The notes: generated by a model from the sequence alone, not told the origin. 64,000 bases of DNA from Cranoglanis bouderius (GCA_023630585.1 CM042539.1:3762755-3826754); one strand, 5' to 3'; shown: positions 12,203-25,200, counted from the stretch's first letter. Program-made: numbers and translations.

Positions 12203-12981
12203 TACATAAACAATATGCTGCTGGTATATAATTATATGGCATTATTAAAACACAGTGCAACTTTAACATGCTCTCTATATACAGTGTGGACATTCCCTCT
12301 GGCATTTAGATCTTTTTTTTTGTATCCTTCAGAGCAGAGGTCAGCAATTGTTTCCACAAAAGCCTGTTGTGGCTACAGATTTTCATCTCATCCAAACAGA
12401 AGCCACACCAAGATCAACTGTCTAATGGAGTTGAGTCCAGGTGGAAAGGAAACCTATAGCCACACCAGCCCTACGCAGATAAGACTGGTAACCGGTTATG
12501 ATCACCCCCTTCCCCAACTTAATGCCACCTCCCAAACACACACAGACACGACCAAAGCCCAAAGCCCATACTGACTGCTATAAATGGTCCACTATAATTG
12601 GATTGCATCTTGCATTTAAAGCACCATTAAGAGCTAAGGAAGGTCTCAAAGCAACAAACTGATAAATTTCCAAACTGGTTGATTAGAAGAGTAAGCAGGT
12701 CTCTCCATCTTCATTGCTTTTCATTTATCAATCTGCAGTTCTCTTTCCCTGTCTCTCCATGACAGATTGAGTAAAGCCAGGGGCTAACGGCTTTCAGCTT
12801 ATGGTTTTCATGGCATCATAATAATCAGCCACAGTATATTATCCAACTATCTTTGAGGTAACAGCTGCGTTTGAAGAAGTGTTTCGCCAAACATATGTTG
12901 TTATTACACCGCAAATATAATCATTATTTTATTTTACAATTTATCCAATAATTACAGGTAAATTATATAACAATTATATAA

Positions 12982-13640
12982 ACTCACCATGCGGTTTATT
13001 AGAAACACGTATACACCTGCACAATTTGAACATTCATGCCGTTATCTGATCAGCCAATCGTGTGGCAGTAGCACAATGCATAAAAACATACACGTACAGG
13101 TCAGGCACCTCAGTTAATGTTCACATCAAAAACTAGAATGGGGAAAAGCGTGATCTCAGCTTCTTTGACCGTGGCGTGGTTGTTGGTGTGAGATGGGCTG
13201 GTTTGACTGTTTCAGAAACTGCTGGGGATCCCCTAGGATTTTAGATTTTACACAGGACGGTGCAAAAGAAAAAAAAAAAGGAAAGAAAGAAAAGAAAAAA
13301 ACATCCAGTGTGCAGCAGTTCTGCAGGTGGAACACCTTAAATGCCACCTGAGAGCTTTCAGATTATAATGTCCAGACTGGTTTGAGCAGACAGGAATTCT
13401 ATGGGAACACAAATAACCACTCTTTACAACCGTGGTGAGCAGAAAAGCATCCCAGAATGTGCAAGACCTCTAACCTTGAGGTGGATGTGCTATAACAGCA
13501 GTAGACCATATCGGCTTTCACACTCGTCAGCCCAAGAACTGGAATCTGACACTACAGTGAGCACAGACTCCCCTGTGAAGTGAAGATTGGACAAACATCA
13601 CCTAATCTTTTTCCACTCTTCAACTGCCTAGCCTGTGTAA
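12982..13640 (+). mobile_element. Tc1-derived short repeat, family D, copy 1
   Basis: It starts actcaccatgcggtttatta and contains the family landmarks ccaatcgtgtggcag, gactggtttgagcag and gtggtgagcagaaaagcatc, in plus orientation. The part coding for the catalytic core is missing and the left half contains a purine-rich expansion (13268-13301). It is a dead deletion derivative. Confidence 0.8.
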
Positions 13641-15024
13641 TAAGCAATATTAGGTAAACTTGCCTTATTTTAAAGATGTTTTCATTCACCAGGTTATCCT
13701 TTCTTATAGTGTGTATACTTTGTTTATATCCCAGATATATTAGAATGCATTTAAACTTATTTTACATAATAAATCACAGTTGAAGATCTGGAATCTTGCA
13801 GCACCACTGAGTCTAGCATTTTATTTCATTCAACGTCTGATACACCTCGGCTAATTCCCGTGGCCTTCCAGGCCTGATATTCATTTTAAAAGAGAGAAAA
13901 CATAAAACGTGTGTAGGGCTTTGCTGCTCCACTGCCTGAGCATGATACAACTAGTTTAACTTTTAAAGGTCAGTGGGTACCTAGGTGTGACACGTAGGTA
14001 CATCTATTAAGTTACAGATTAGATTTAATGGCATAGTGATACTGTACCCCAGGAGCACAGTGTGTTGCTTTTTGGGTGTGCAGAGTATCTTATACAGAAG
14101 ACTTTAAATAACTGAGAAATGGGAGATATCACTGAACCATGACAAATGAGATGGGTAAAGATGGCCGAATTGGAGAAGCTGAAAGAAGGATTTCGCTGTG
14201 GTGGAAAGGGGTTAAGTGGACAGATTAGCATGTTTAGAGAAGCAAGCCAACCAAATCTCCTGTAGCCTACAGCCAGTCTCCATTGGCAAGCGAGCCAGAT
14301 GCACACTACACCCACACTTCATTGCGCCCACAACCCTCAAGCATGAGGGATGGAGAGAGAGGGTGTGTGTGTGTGTAACCTGTAAACAGTACCAGTGCAG
14401 CAGATAGATTGCACCATGGTGCTGTAAGTGGTTTAAAAACATATCTTTTAAGGTTATAAATGGGAGGGAGCAAGATGGGTACAGATTTAGTTGTCTGCTA
14501 ATCTAATCCGGACGCACAGATGAAGTGATGACACTTCCACCTCCACCATGCACTGCGCCGCGAATGTGTGTCAATCAATACGGGCGCAAGCAAAGTTGGT
14601 TCTGCGCTGGTTACTTTGGTCGGGGGCGGTGATGAACAACAGCTCCCCTGCACACAAAGGCCAAATGATTTTACTGCACAATCAGTCATGCAGGCTTGTC
14701 ACGTTAGACTAACTGCAGAGGTGCCAGCAAGGCAAATATGAAAATCCAAGCAGGCTCCATATAATGTCCAGCTTCATATTTTACCAACCAAAGATACCAC
14801 GGTCATAGTTTCGATTGGTCACAAGACCAAGGCTTGTGAATTCCTTCGTCAAAGTTCACCTACATAAATGTCGGCATGAAACGAAGCAACCATAAATGTG
14901 CGTCTTACATGCACCGTGTCCTTTCCCCTTCAGTGATTTGGCATTCTGTCAGGTAATTTTTTTTGGCAGCTCTGTAACAGTTTTTCAGTCACAGTTTAAA
15001 TCCTACCCAATTTATTATAATCCA
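13641..15024. other. gene-free stretch
   Basis: No coding exon, RNA gene or transposon end could be supported on either strand. A short (GT)n run lies at about 14362-14377. Confidence 0.45.
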
Positions 15025-15266
15025 ATCTCAACGGTTAAGGCTCTGGGTTACTGATCAGAAGGTCGGGGGTCCAAGCCCCAGCACTGCCAAACTGCCACTG
15101 TTGGGCCCTTGAGCAAGGCCTTTAACCCTCTCTGCTCCAGAGGTGCCGTATCATGGCTGACCCTCCGCTCTGACCCCAACTTCCTAACAAGCTGGGATAT
15201 GTGAAGAAAAGAATTTCACTGTGCTGTAACGTATATGTGACTAATAAAGGCTTCTTCTTCTTCTAC
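15025..15266 (+). mobile_element. SINE-like repeat with (CTT)n tail
   Basis: The order of motifs is the familiar fish short repeat: ggttaaggctctgggttact, gatcagaaggtcgggggtcc, gggcccttgagcaaggcctt, gaatttcactgtgctgtaac, ending in aataaaggcttcttcttctt. The head resembles a tRNA-derived promoter region (gttaaggctc...ggtcgggggtccaagccc, A/B-box-like), so a Pol III SINE is likely. It is not a functional tRNA gene. Confidence 0.75.
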
Positions 15267-15837
15267 TGGGTGATAGGATATAATACGATTGTTGTTTATT
15301 ACAATCGCACTATCACAATACACTTTTTAAAAAGAAAATCACAGGAATCGTGCATACTTCCATAACACTGACTGAGTCCACTGTAACTCTCAGCAACAAG
15401 CCAGACAAATAAACATCTATTTTTGTACCAACTGTGTCCTTTTCTTTTTATATAAAAATACAATCAAAACCAGTTTAAATGTAGACCCGCCGTTTTAACC
15501 GGGGGTGCTCCGTTTTCTATTTTCAATACGATGCAGATATCAGAGCTTCAAATAACATCTGGCACCTGATACTGATATCTTCACTGTGATTAAACCAACA
15601 CGCCGAAAGCTTCAGTTGCCGTGCTTTGCAAAAACTTTGTTGGTGTGAATGTGCCGCACGTTAAGACATGTTCTGTGTCTGTGTTCAACATTCGAGATCT
15701 TTATTGTATCAGTCGACAGCACGACTGAGTGTTCACAGCATAAAAACACGTCAGTGAACTGAACTGGGAAATGTACAAGATCCGATTTGTTTCAGCATCT
15801 CAGGCCAGCGCTGTATCAGTGCATCCGTAGTTTTTTA

Positions 15838-16040
15838 CAATAATATTCACAGTGCTGCTGAATTCTCAAATCTGATTGGTCAGGAGGTGTTGATTGATTT
15901 TTTTTTTTTGCCTCTCAACAAATCACAAATCACAAATCACAAGTATATATTAATATCTTTGAACCAGTGCATTATCATTATTATTGTAACAGCTCATTCA
16001 CAGGGACTTGTATGGAGAACATAATCCAAGTCTAATAATA
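15838..16040 (+). mobile_element. MITE family M copy (gaattctc/attggtcag type)
   Basis: It contains cagtgctgctgaattctcaa and ctgattggtcaggaggtgtt and ends near a gtaacagctcattcacaggg stretch. Diverged copies in the opposite orientation lie at about 31990-32155 and 44754-44925, which is how the family was recognised. Confidence 0.55.
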
Positions 16041-17253
16041 AACAGATGTCAAAACAATGCTATTTAATGGCAAAAATAAATAAATAAATAAAGATATAAA
16101 TAGTTGATATGGTGGGAGGTAAGGAGATACTTATGGAGTGAGTTTCCAGTGTCAGTGATTTGTAACAGTACGTTTAAGCCATGAGCAAATTTAAGTAAAC
16201 TGGGCTTTCTGGTTTCTTGCTAATGGGACAAGCAGTGTGCGTTTTTGTCTTATGCTTCAAGTGAGAAAAAGAGAGGCTGGTGAGGAAGAAATCGATTATA
16301 GTTGCGATAAAGAAAGTGATAACAGAAACCAGCTTGTCTTGTGGACATTCCACACCATTATATGTAACTATAAAAGGTTAAAAGCATGACAGGATGTCCT
16401 TTAATAAGAAATGTTGGTTAAAAAAAAAAAAAAGAAAAAAAAAAAAAAGCGCTGTGGTATAAGAGGAATAAAGCACTTCGCAATGTGCTGTTATTGGAAA
16501 ATAATCAACTTGGATGTGGTAACAGCCCATCACACCACCATGCCCTTGATTATTTTCCTAGAACGGCAAACCCCTACGTGTTTTATTCCGTACACCTCTA
16601 TTCCCCACCCCTCCCTGATTAAAAAAAATACCACAAGCTGGCTGGGAAAATGCTCAGTCTGGTAACACTGAAGCCACATCGCCCCATGGGATACGTTAAA
16701 TGTCCTCACAGGAAAGTCTCAAAGCTCATTGGTCAAGTAAAAATAAATAAATAAATAAATAAATAATTTAAAAAAAAAAAAAAAAAAAGACATTAGCAAG
16801 TTCAGCTTTATGTTTTTTAAAATGCACATCACGGGGTGCAGAGCAGAGGGGGCGTGTCTCTGTGCGTCACACGTCAAAGCGACGTCATTACACGAAAAAG
16901 AGGAATACCTAGTGTGGCACTCTGCAATAATACTACACTTTCAGAGGAAGAAACGCCAAACGGTAACACAGAGTGCATCCGAAGGCGCAAGCTAAACAGT
17001 ATGGCGATGTGACTGACTATAATACACGGTGTGATGCTGCAGGGGAGAAAGAAGGAGCTGGCGTTCCACAGGCCTGCTATTTAGTAAGCTGCGATAGTGC
17101 GCGGGTTTGGACCGAGCTTTATAATAGGCTAGAGCTCAGATGTAGGAGTTGAACTAAGGAGATGGCTTCAGTTACTCATCAAACTGTACACGTACCACTT
17201 CGCCCACGACTCAACTGCCTCTATAGTCAGTCTGCTGCAGCACATCGGGGTCT

Positions 17254-17295
<42 letters not shown>

Positions 17296-18090
17296 GGGGT
17301 GGGGGGGGAAGATACCAAGCCTCATATAGGAAAACCAAAGGGACTGTTAATCAAACCGCGCTCTCTATACACAGGAAACACCAAGGCCTTTTTCTCAAAG
17401 CTGAGGAAGTGTTCGGGGTCGGAAGTGATCAACATGATTCTCACGCCGCCTGCAGCATCCGATTTGTTGCATTTACAAACACAACAGCAGCACCATTCTT
17501 GTAAATAACTATATACATCCTTCAGTGAGAACCAGACCACAGGCTGCATAAAGTGTAACCAACCAGTCGTTGATATTTTTTATTCATTTTTTATTTTTTT
17601 AAATCAATAAAGTCAGTGTAAACAAAACAACCAGGTCCCACTTATAACAATGCATTCTTAGATGAAACCTACAAAAGGAAAGGCGGTACTAATGGTGCAC
17701 TCGGTGCTCCTGCTTGTTGAGATGATCTTTGGTTTTTGGATGCAGGATATCAGCCCACACTTCAGTGTTTTCTGCTCTGTGTGAACGCAGCTCGGTGGTC
17801 CGTAACCCCACCCAAGCCGATGTAGTGGAGAGCTAACAAGTCAGTTCACTAGTAGGATGGGGTGATAGATAATGTGCAGATGGATAGATATATCACGATA
17901 ACACACCGCGGGCTTCTGTGGTCGCTGCTGCTGCTGCTGCAAAATCTTCTATTAACGACTCTTTCACCTCTCGGCTCCTTTCACTCCCAGCCTGAAGCAT
18001 GCCGAGTCTGCTTCGTGACTTTTAAACGAGACGGAACTTGCTCTAAACCCTGAGCTCTAGCACCCAACCTGAAACTAAAAACACTCTTAC
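16041..18090. other. gene-free stretch before the arrestin exon
   Basis: No coding exon is supported. It contains poly-A runs (16421-16448, 16771-16788), a taaa run at 16744-16765 and an AAT microsatellite at about 17257-17294. By position it is probably the 5' end of arrestin intron 1. Confidence 0.45.
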
Positions 18091-18113
18091 CTGGTGCCCG
18101 CCTTGTCGCCCAT
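18091..18113 (-). CDS. arrb: beta-arrestin, first coding exon (partial gene)
   Basis: Beta-arrestins are cytosolic adaptors that desensitise and internalise phosphorylated GPCRs. The exon reads ATG GGC GAC AAG GCG GGC ACC AG then gtaagag, i.e. MGDKAGT plus a split Arg codon. Vertebrate beta-arrestins begin MGDKGTR (ARRB1) or MGEKPGTR (ARRB2) and their first coding exon also ends inside the Arg codon (phase 2), so both peptide and intron phase agree. A GC-rich leader lies upstream. I could not find the expected second exon (VFKK...SPN) anywhere between 1 and 18090, so intron 1 probably exceeds 18 kb; a very long first intron is typical of mammalian ARRB1. With 7 residues I cannot choose between arrb1 and arrb2. 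Confidence 0.6.
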
Positions 18114-18490
18114 CTCCGAAGGCCTGTTTCTTCAACTGAAAAGAAGGTGTCTTTAAAAAGAAACGGACTGTCACTTCGAAAGAAAAGCCTTCCGCTCCCC
18201 TCTTCAGCTCGGACTGTCTCCCCGGTCACAGCGACTTGCTGCTCCTTTTTTTTTTTTTTTTTTTTCCCTCGCAGGGTAGTTTCCCGCAGTCCCGAGACGG
18301 AAACCTCTGTTTGACTGCCTGTTCTGACAGCAGCCTCCAAGGGCCGGCCCCCTTTCTGTGACTTACATTGCTATCGTCCAATAAGATTAGGTGAACGATT
18401 TGCGTCAACGCGCGGTCAAGCCGTGTACTCGCCCTTTGGGATTACCAATTAGAAAGCGCTTTTAAGAAGTGGGCGTGGCCTGTAAAAGAC
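18114..18490 (-). promoter_or_regulatory. 5' UTR and promoter region of the arrestin gene
   Basis: Read leftward, this GC-rich block ends at the arrestin ATG. It contains a CCAAT motif (tccaataag near 18377) and a GC/CACCC-type box (gtgggcgtggcc, 18469-18480), both common in TATA-less promoters. A 20-base T-run sits at 18246-18265, within the leader or proximal promoter. The transcription start cannot be fixed from sequence. The long open frame antisense to this block is compositional. Confidence 0.45.
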
Positions 18491-18538
18491 AACATTGTAA
18501 CAGATAAGGAAATAGTAATTGCTATACTGTGTCCAAGA

Positions 18539-18542
<4 letters not shown>

Positions 18543-18614
<72 letters not shown>
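18543..18614. repeat. (TA)n microsatellite
   Basis: A TA dinucleotide run of about 72 bp, upstream of the arrestin promoter. Frames reading through it (YIYIYI...) are artefacts. Confidence 0.97.
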
Positions 18615-19307
18615 TCAAATATTAGATGCTGGAATTTAAAAAAAAAAAAAAAAAAAGTAGACGTTTTTTTCCTAATGAAGATTTTGATACTATTTTGTTT
18701 TCCTACCAGGTAAACGATAATTGACGCCATTGATGGACTAATTGGATACTGGATTGGAGAAATATGATATATGTTATAGTTTTAAAATCCTCATTGCCTC
18801 CACAAGCCCCCTTTAAACCATGTGAATTCATTTCCCATTCGTGTTTGCTACGCAGATTTCTTACAGTTTCACTGTCAGGATTATGTAATAGGCCCATCAT
18901 AATCTTGCCTTGTGACTGAAAATGCTATCTCCTGCCATCTAGTGAGTGGATATGGACGATACATGTATATTATATTTGGCAGACCTTCTGTAATTGCCCA
19001 CATTCTGAAGGCATTGTTTTCTGAAACCAGTTGGATACTGACGGTACTACAATGAATGAAATAAGTACATTTTGTTATTTTATTGACATGGAGAAAATGT
19101 TGACGCTTGGGTCAGGGCTTGTGATACTCCACATATTCTTCAGGGTTGGTATCATTTGGAGGAATGTATATAGTAATATGACGATAAACAGTGTGGCTAG
19201 AAACACTGTGGCTTAGATGCTCAGTATTTTATTTTATTTTTTCAGAAAACCTTTTCAAGAAAAGGCCACTTGTCGAAGCAGTTTAGTGTAAAGGCAAGTT
19301 CTGATCT

Positions 19308-19930
19308 GAGGAACTTCTGTACAGCTGGTCATTCATGCAGTTATCCAATCAGCCAATCATGTGGAAGCAGTGCAATGTCTAAAATCAGGCAGATACAGAT
19401 CAAGAGTTTCAGTTAATGCTCACATCAAACATCAGAATGGGGAAAATATGTGATTTTGATGACTTTGACCCTGGCGTTGTCGTTGGTGCCAAATGGGCTG
19501 GTCTGAATATTTGAGAAATTGTTGATCTCCTGGGATTTTCACACAAAACAGTTACTAGAGTTTACACAGAATGGTGTGAAAAACAAACAAAAAAACATTT
19601 TAAAAAAAATAAAAATTCAATGTTTTTCCAATATTTCACTGTGTTGGTGATTTTGGTGAGCATATGCCCACTGTAGCCTCAGATTCATGTACTTGGCTGC
19701 CAGGAATGGAACCCAATGTGGTCTTTCACCTCAAGGTTCGACATAAAAGTTGTGACTTCCTGTCAGCTCGAACCAATCTGGCCATTCTCCTCTGATCTCT
19801 CTCATCAGCAAGGCATTTCTGCCAGCAGAATCACCACTCAATTGATGTTTTTTAGGGTTTATTTGCACCATTCTGTGTAAATATTGAATAATTGCATGAA
19901 TGACCAGGGATACATGTTCTTTATAAAGTC
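19308..19930. mobile_element. Tc1-derived palindromic repeat, family D, copy 2
   Basis: The left part (ggtcattcatgcagttatcc to tttacacagaatggtg) is family D in plus orientation. The right part (ctgtagcctcagattcatg, cagctcgaaccaatctggcc, tctctcatcagcaaggcat) is the same family in minus orientation, ending near 19930. The halves meet head-to-head around 19600-19670, so the copy can fold back on itself. It has no coding capacity. Confidence 0.75.
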
Positions 19931-21601
19931 ACCAGTGTGTGTACATGTAGAAAGAAAAGTGAGTTTTTAAAATTGAGCGATTTTTTTAATTAATAATTGA
20001 CTTTTTTTTTTTTTTAATGCATGTATTATTTCAAAAGTCTAACTTTGCTTTGTAACTATCCCCTGCACCCAACAAGGGCAGCCCGCAGTCTGAATAACAC
20101 TGATGTAGGCCTTGTGGAAAACGTGAAGAGTCTTTTACAAAAGCAGGTAAAGATTGTAAAATAGGTTAAAATGTCATGTAGAAACTAGGATACTATCTTT
20201 TTGGGACAAGAACAGGATCCAGTGGGATGTCCTGGATTGTTTTTTTTGAGGATTCTCTACAATTAGGTTAACACTGAATCAGGGAGACATTATGCTGAAA
20301 TTATCAATAGTGGATTGAATGGTGGTCTATAGAGAAGCAATGTTGTGGTCAGTCTATCTAAATCCTGGCTTAAAAATGTGTGTTAATGCTTCTTTAATGT
20401 AAAGGACACTTCTCCAAACAGCAACACCACCATTATTACTTGGCTTAACAATGAAAAATATTTCGATGAGATTTCTATGTGCTGTATCTTTATGTAATTT
20501 AGTTCATGTTTCATATGTATTCATGAAAAGATATAGTGCTGCGTAGAACTGAAATTAGTCAAGTCAGTTGTTTTTTTTCCCTGATATCAGAAAGATTGAC
20601 ATCAATTTTAAAATGATTTTTAAGTCTGAAGTGATGGAAATATATTTAATGTTGTAAATAGAACTGAACTCTGGAATGGGTCTAGTGGGTATAAATGGTT
20701 TAACCATTATTACTATTATTACTGTAACTATTTTAACTAAATAACTATTTTTTATTGGTATAACTATTCTTGTATTATTACTGTCTTTATACAATTTTAT
20801 GATAAGTCTTACTTTGAAGAAGAATATCATTTAAAAGAAAAATCATACCGATGCTGTCTTTACATTTGGAATTGTGATTTAAAAAGCACTCTCACTTAAG
20901 GCAAGATTTTCGCTCCTTATGAAACCACTAAACGCAAACAGGCAAGCAGCATGCGGGCAAAATGAAGAGAAGGTGAGGCTGAAGAGAATCTAATCAGTCT
21001 TTACAACAGACTTCATTGGCATAATTAGATTAAATGTATCCGCCAGGCCATGAACCCCTGACATCGGACACACCATTAGTTAAATATGCCGACAAAGGCT
21101 TAGTCCCCTCCTACTGAGTGTAATAATAGTGTTTAAAGGACTCCTGCTGGTACGAGTGAACAAGGGCTAGATTTTTGTCTAACAAGGGAAATTTAGCAGT
21201 AGCAGTAGGCTATGTTAGCATTTCGCATTTGAAAAGCTGTACAGTTATGCTTTCTTTATTATTATATCGAATATCCAGTAACTATATACTGTAGATACAC
21301 GTAGGTGCACTTTTCTTCATCTTCATTTCAGGAGAACATGAAGCACACATGGTTTGTGTAGTGTGTTGAAGAATGCAGCAGCAGCAGCTTTGTTAGCGTT
21401 CTTTTATGTGGATCAGGGAATTGTTTTATAGTTTCTCCGATAATGATTACTTAAGCTTTTATACAGAGTTATAGAGAAAGACAGATAAAGTCAGAATATT
21501 TTCCTTCATAACACTGCTATGGCCTGTGTAAAAAGAACATTTTGATATAGGCAATGAACACAGTAACAAAGGGTGGTCAGGAAGACATTAGGCTGTAATG
21601 A

Positions 21602-21602
<1 letters not shown>

Positions 21603-21656
<54 letters not shown>
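21603..21656. repeat. (CA)n microsatellite
   Basis: A CA dinucleotide run of about 54 bp. Confidence 0.97.
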
Positions 21657-21662
<6 letters not shown>

Positions 21663-21740
21663 CTCATGAAGGAAGGAAGCAGTAACTGTCCTTTTTCTCA
21701 CAAACATCCGCTTCACGACAATCTGTGTATTCCTACTGCA

Positions 21741-21756
21741 CAATAATAAAATAATG

Positions 21757-21812
<56 letters not shown>
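21741..21812. repeat. (AAT)n microsatellite
   Basis: A trinucleotide run of about 70 bp, 85 bp from the (CA)n run. Confidence 0.95.
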
Positions 21813-21813
<1 letters not shown>

Positions 21814-22280
21814 TTTGATCCATGCCACTGAACATGCCTTGTTATGACCTGCAATAGCCTTTGAATGACTATAAGTCTTGTAGCATCTATCCACCACATT
21901 TCCTACTGTTCATTAAAGATATAATAGATTTTGCACTAGTCTATGAGAGTAAATTGACATAAGATAGTGTCTGTTACTAACTATGCATGATTGCATATGG
22001 TAGTTTTGCATCTACTGTGGTTCTTGGTCATCAATTTTTTTTTAAATATTCAATTTAAAACATCAAGTCCTTATTGTAAAGAAAAAGGTTTTGTCTGAAA
22101 ATGTCTGTGATGCTTCGTCAGTGACATAAATAATCAGTTTTAACTTCTTAAACTTTCAGGAACCATCAGTGGCTCCTCAATGTCATAACTACTCAGCTTT
22201 CCTGCTTATTTCAGTTACTGAATAATTAATGGTAGTTAATGAATAATATGCGTTATGATCAACAAGTGAATAATAAGGTA

Positions 22281-23669
22281 CAGTACTGTGAAACAGTATT
22301 TGCCCCATCCTGATTTCTCATGTTTTTGTGTATATCTCATATTAAATTGTTTCAGAAATGAAAACAAAATCTAAGATAAGGCAATTGGAGTAATTTATGT
22401 AATTTAATGTTATTTATTGAAGCAAAAAGTTATCCAATTGTTATCCAACTGGACCTGTGTGAAAATGTATTTGCCCCCATAGTTACTAATTCCCAAAATC
22501 TATGAAATTGTATTCATAATGGGGTTCAGCTGGACTAGACACAACCAGGCCTGATTACTGCAAACCCTGTTCAATCAAATCAACACTTAAATAGAACTTT
22601 TTCAACAGCATGAAGTTGGTTAAAAGGTCTTACCCAGTAACACACTATGCCAAAGTTGAAAGAAATTCCAGAAATGATGAGGAAGAAGGTGATTGAAATA
22701 CATCAGTATGGGAAGGGTTACAAAGGGAAGGGTTTCTGGGACTCCAGTGCCACAGTGAGAGCCATTATCTCCAAATGGAAAAACTCGGCACAGTAGTGAA
22801 CCTTCCCAGAAGTGGCCGACCTTCCAAAATTCCTCCAAGAGCACAGCAGCTACTCATCCAGGAAGTCACACAAGAGCCAAAGACAACATCAAAGGACCTA
22901 CAGGCCTCTCTTGCATCAATAAAGGTCACTGTTCATGACTCCACTATCAGAAAGACACTGGGCAAAAAAGGCATCCATTTAACAGTGGTGAGGTGAAAGC
23001 CACTGCTAACCCAGAAGAACATTAAGGCTCATCTGAATTTTGCCAAAACACACCTTGATGATCCTCAAACCTTTTGGGAGAATGTTTTGTGGATTGATGA
23101 GTCGAAAGTGGAACTGTTTGGAAGACAGGGGTCCCGTTACATCTGGTGTAAACCAAACACAGAATTCCACAAAAGGAGCATCATACCTACGGTCAAGCAT
23201 GGTCGTGGAAGTGTGATGTTGTGGGGTTGCTTTGCTGTTTCAGGGCCTGGGCAACTTGCAATAATTGAGGGAAACATGAATTCTGCTCTCTACCAGAAAA
23301 TCCTAAAGTGCAACTGGATTACGCAGCGAGATGATGATCCAAAGCATAGGAGTAAGTCCTAGTCCTAGAAGTAAGTGAAAGACTGATCTCCAGTTATCAG
23401 AAGTGTTTGGTTGCAGTTATTGCTGCTAAAGGTGGCACAACCAGATTTTAAGTTTAAGGGGGCAATTAGTTTTTCACATTGGTGATAGGTTTTGGATAAC
23501 TTTTTTTGCTTCAATAAAAAAATAAATAAACGAAAACTGTAGTGTGTGTTTACTCAGGTTGCCTTTGTTTTATGTTGTATTTTGTTTGAAGATCTAAAAC
23601 TATTTAGTATGAGATATACACAAATACAGAAGAAATCAGGATGGGGGCAAATACTTTTTCACAGCACTG
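22281..23669 (+). mobile_element. Tc1-like transposon, family E, defective
   Basis: A 1389-bp element flanked by TA (22279-22280, 23670-23671). It starts cagtactgtgaaacagtatt and ends with ggggcaaatactttttcac then agcactg. Inverted repeats contain a second internal gtgaaaatgtatttgccccc motif (22460-22479). The transposase is ruined (see 22643-23442). Confidence 0.92.
22643..23442 (+). pseudogene. Tc1-like transposase remnant (family E)
   Basis: Pieces of a Tc1 transposase in several frames: a start near 22649 (PKLKEIPEMMRKKVIEIHQYG), the linker/HTH region at 22775-22996 (GRPSKIPPRAQQLL), and a catalytic-core piece at 23087-23362 with the first Asp (WIDESKVELFG) and the second Asp (QRDDDPKHRSKS), ending in a stop. 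The segment that should hold the Asn-Pro-Ile-Glu block is deleted: the sequence jumps from near 23357 to the C-terminal YQKCLVAVIAA-like end near 23400. The third catalytic residue is therefore missing. Confidence 0.88.
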
Positions 23670-24900
23670 TAGGTGTTTAATGGGTTAATACAAGACAAGG
23701 CAACCAGATGAGGAGAAGCAACTGATTGCAAATAACTGTCACATATCTTGTCATTCAGTAATGCTGTGTCTTTTTTTCTATACATTTAAGTTGTCACTCT
23801 TGGTGGCCTATCCAGATTTGCATTCCAAATCCACTCAATGCAAATAGACCGATAGCCTCCATCTACTGAAACAAAGACATCACTAGTGACCGCCTCATCT
23901 GTTTGTGGGGTGAACGCTAAATGCTTCAGTCTCCTGTTTGACTGTTGTGAGGTCTGACCGGCTGATGAAGTTCCTCAGTGATGATGAGGCCAATTGAAAA
24001 CATCAATTCAGATTACAGATCTCAGTGTTATGTACAATGAATCTGGATATACTGACCAAGCAGCAAAAGATGACTGATAAAATATGTATGTGTAATATGT
24101 GTACGAATTGTATATGGATGATATCACACAGACATCCTAAATAAGGCTTTGGATGTTCTTACTTGGATAGCCTAAAGCCTGAAATAGTTTATAGTCCATC
24201 ATTAATCCATCCATTGTCTCCATCATTGAACAGTTATATAATAACTTCAGTTTGATACAATAGACTTAAACTCTAATGATGCTCATACTCAAGTTCCTGT
24301 TAACACAATTAGCACTTTTTTTATTTTTTTTAACTTTATACTATACAGTTATAAAAGAGAAATTATTTATAATTGCACTATGAGGATGGGTTCCCTTTTG
24401 AGTGATTAATATTTATTTGAAGTGACACATAATGCCTAAAGCTACATAACGGGTTAAACGCAAACTCTCTACAAGAAAGTAAGATGTATAGTATATATAT
24501 TCAGTAGCAGTAGTCGGTAGTTACTTAGAAGTGAAGCTCTACACATACATGTGAGATTTCAGTGTTTGGTAAAAGTAATTTTTCTCTAAAGAAAGGAAAA
24601 AAATAGTTCCCTCTGAGAAAAATCAGTTCTTTGTATGGTTAATGGCTGTACTCAGACTTGCACCTTCTTAATAAAACCCTTCTATTGTATGCTTAAACTG
24701 AAGGGAGGGCACGAACGACAGGGTGAAGGGTGCATGATGTGTTCAACTCTGCTGACCGAGCTTGGTCTGACCAGCTACTGGCTGCCAAAACACAGATTGA
24801 GCTGGTCAAACTGGTAGATAGATAGTTTCTGTATTACTACCACTAGTGCAACATCATAGACATCATATCTTTTTTTTTTTTTTTTTTTTTTTTAAATGAA
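23670..24900. other. gene-free intergenic stretch
   Basis: No exon, RNA gene or element end is supported; A/T-rich, with a T-run at 24871-24893. Confidence 0.5.
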
Positions 24901-24902
24901 TA

Positions 24903-25200
24903 CAACATTAAGGCTGGGTGGCATGATGGTAAAAGCAGGTAGTGTGGCCTCCTCAAAGCTCCAGGCCATGCAGTTCGATCCTGAGCTCGAGTTACTGTTT
25001 GTGCAGAGTTTTGCGTGTTCATCCTGTGTCCATGTGGGTTTCTTTGGGGTTCTCTGGTTTCCTCCTACTGTCAAAAAACATACCAGTAAGTGAACTGGCT
25101 TCACCAAATCCCTTCCAGTGTATATTCCTGCCTCACACCTAGTGTTACCGTCTTTGAATCCTCCACGACCCTGATAAAACTAAAGGTGAATGAGTGAACA
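24903..25200 (-). mobile_element. L2-like LINE/SINE 3' end, degraded
   Basis: It contains a ggctgggtggcatgatggt head, a gtttgtgcagagttttgcgtgttcatcctg core and a tggtttcctcctactgtc block. These are the reverse complement of motifs in the repeats at 11738 and 41246. It is diverged, with no coding part. Confidence 0.6.

Larger units (their letters stand above)
19931..22280. other. gene-free intergenic stretch
   Basis: No exon is supported on either strand. It includes a (CA)n run at 21603-21656 and an (AAT)n run at 21741-21812. It lies between the divergent arrestin and cd99l2 promoters. Confidence 0.5.

Noticed and set aside
15025..15130. tRNA gene
   Set aside because: A/B-box-like words are present but no cloverleaf can be drawn; the (CTT) tail and known repeat body make it a SINE.
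1..18090. Arrestin exons 2 and 3 within the left 18 kb
   Set aside because: I looked on the minus strand for a VFKK...SPN exon and for LGKRDFVDH and found neither, so these exons are presumed outside the window.
17981..18340. 119-codon minus-strand open frame over the arrestin leader
   Set aside because: It runs through a poly-Lys tract made by the T-run, lacks any family motif and overlaps the true short arrestin exon in another frame.
18449..18730. Open frames rich in Tyr-Ile repeats
   Set aside because: They are simply the (TA)n microsatellite translated.
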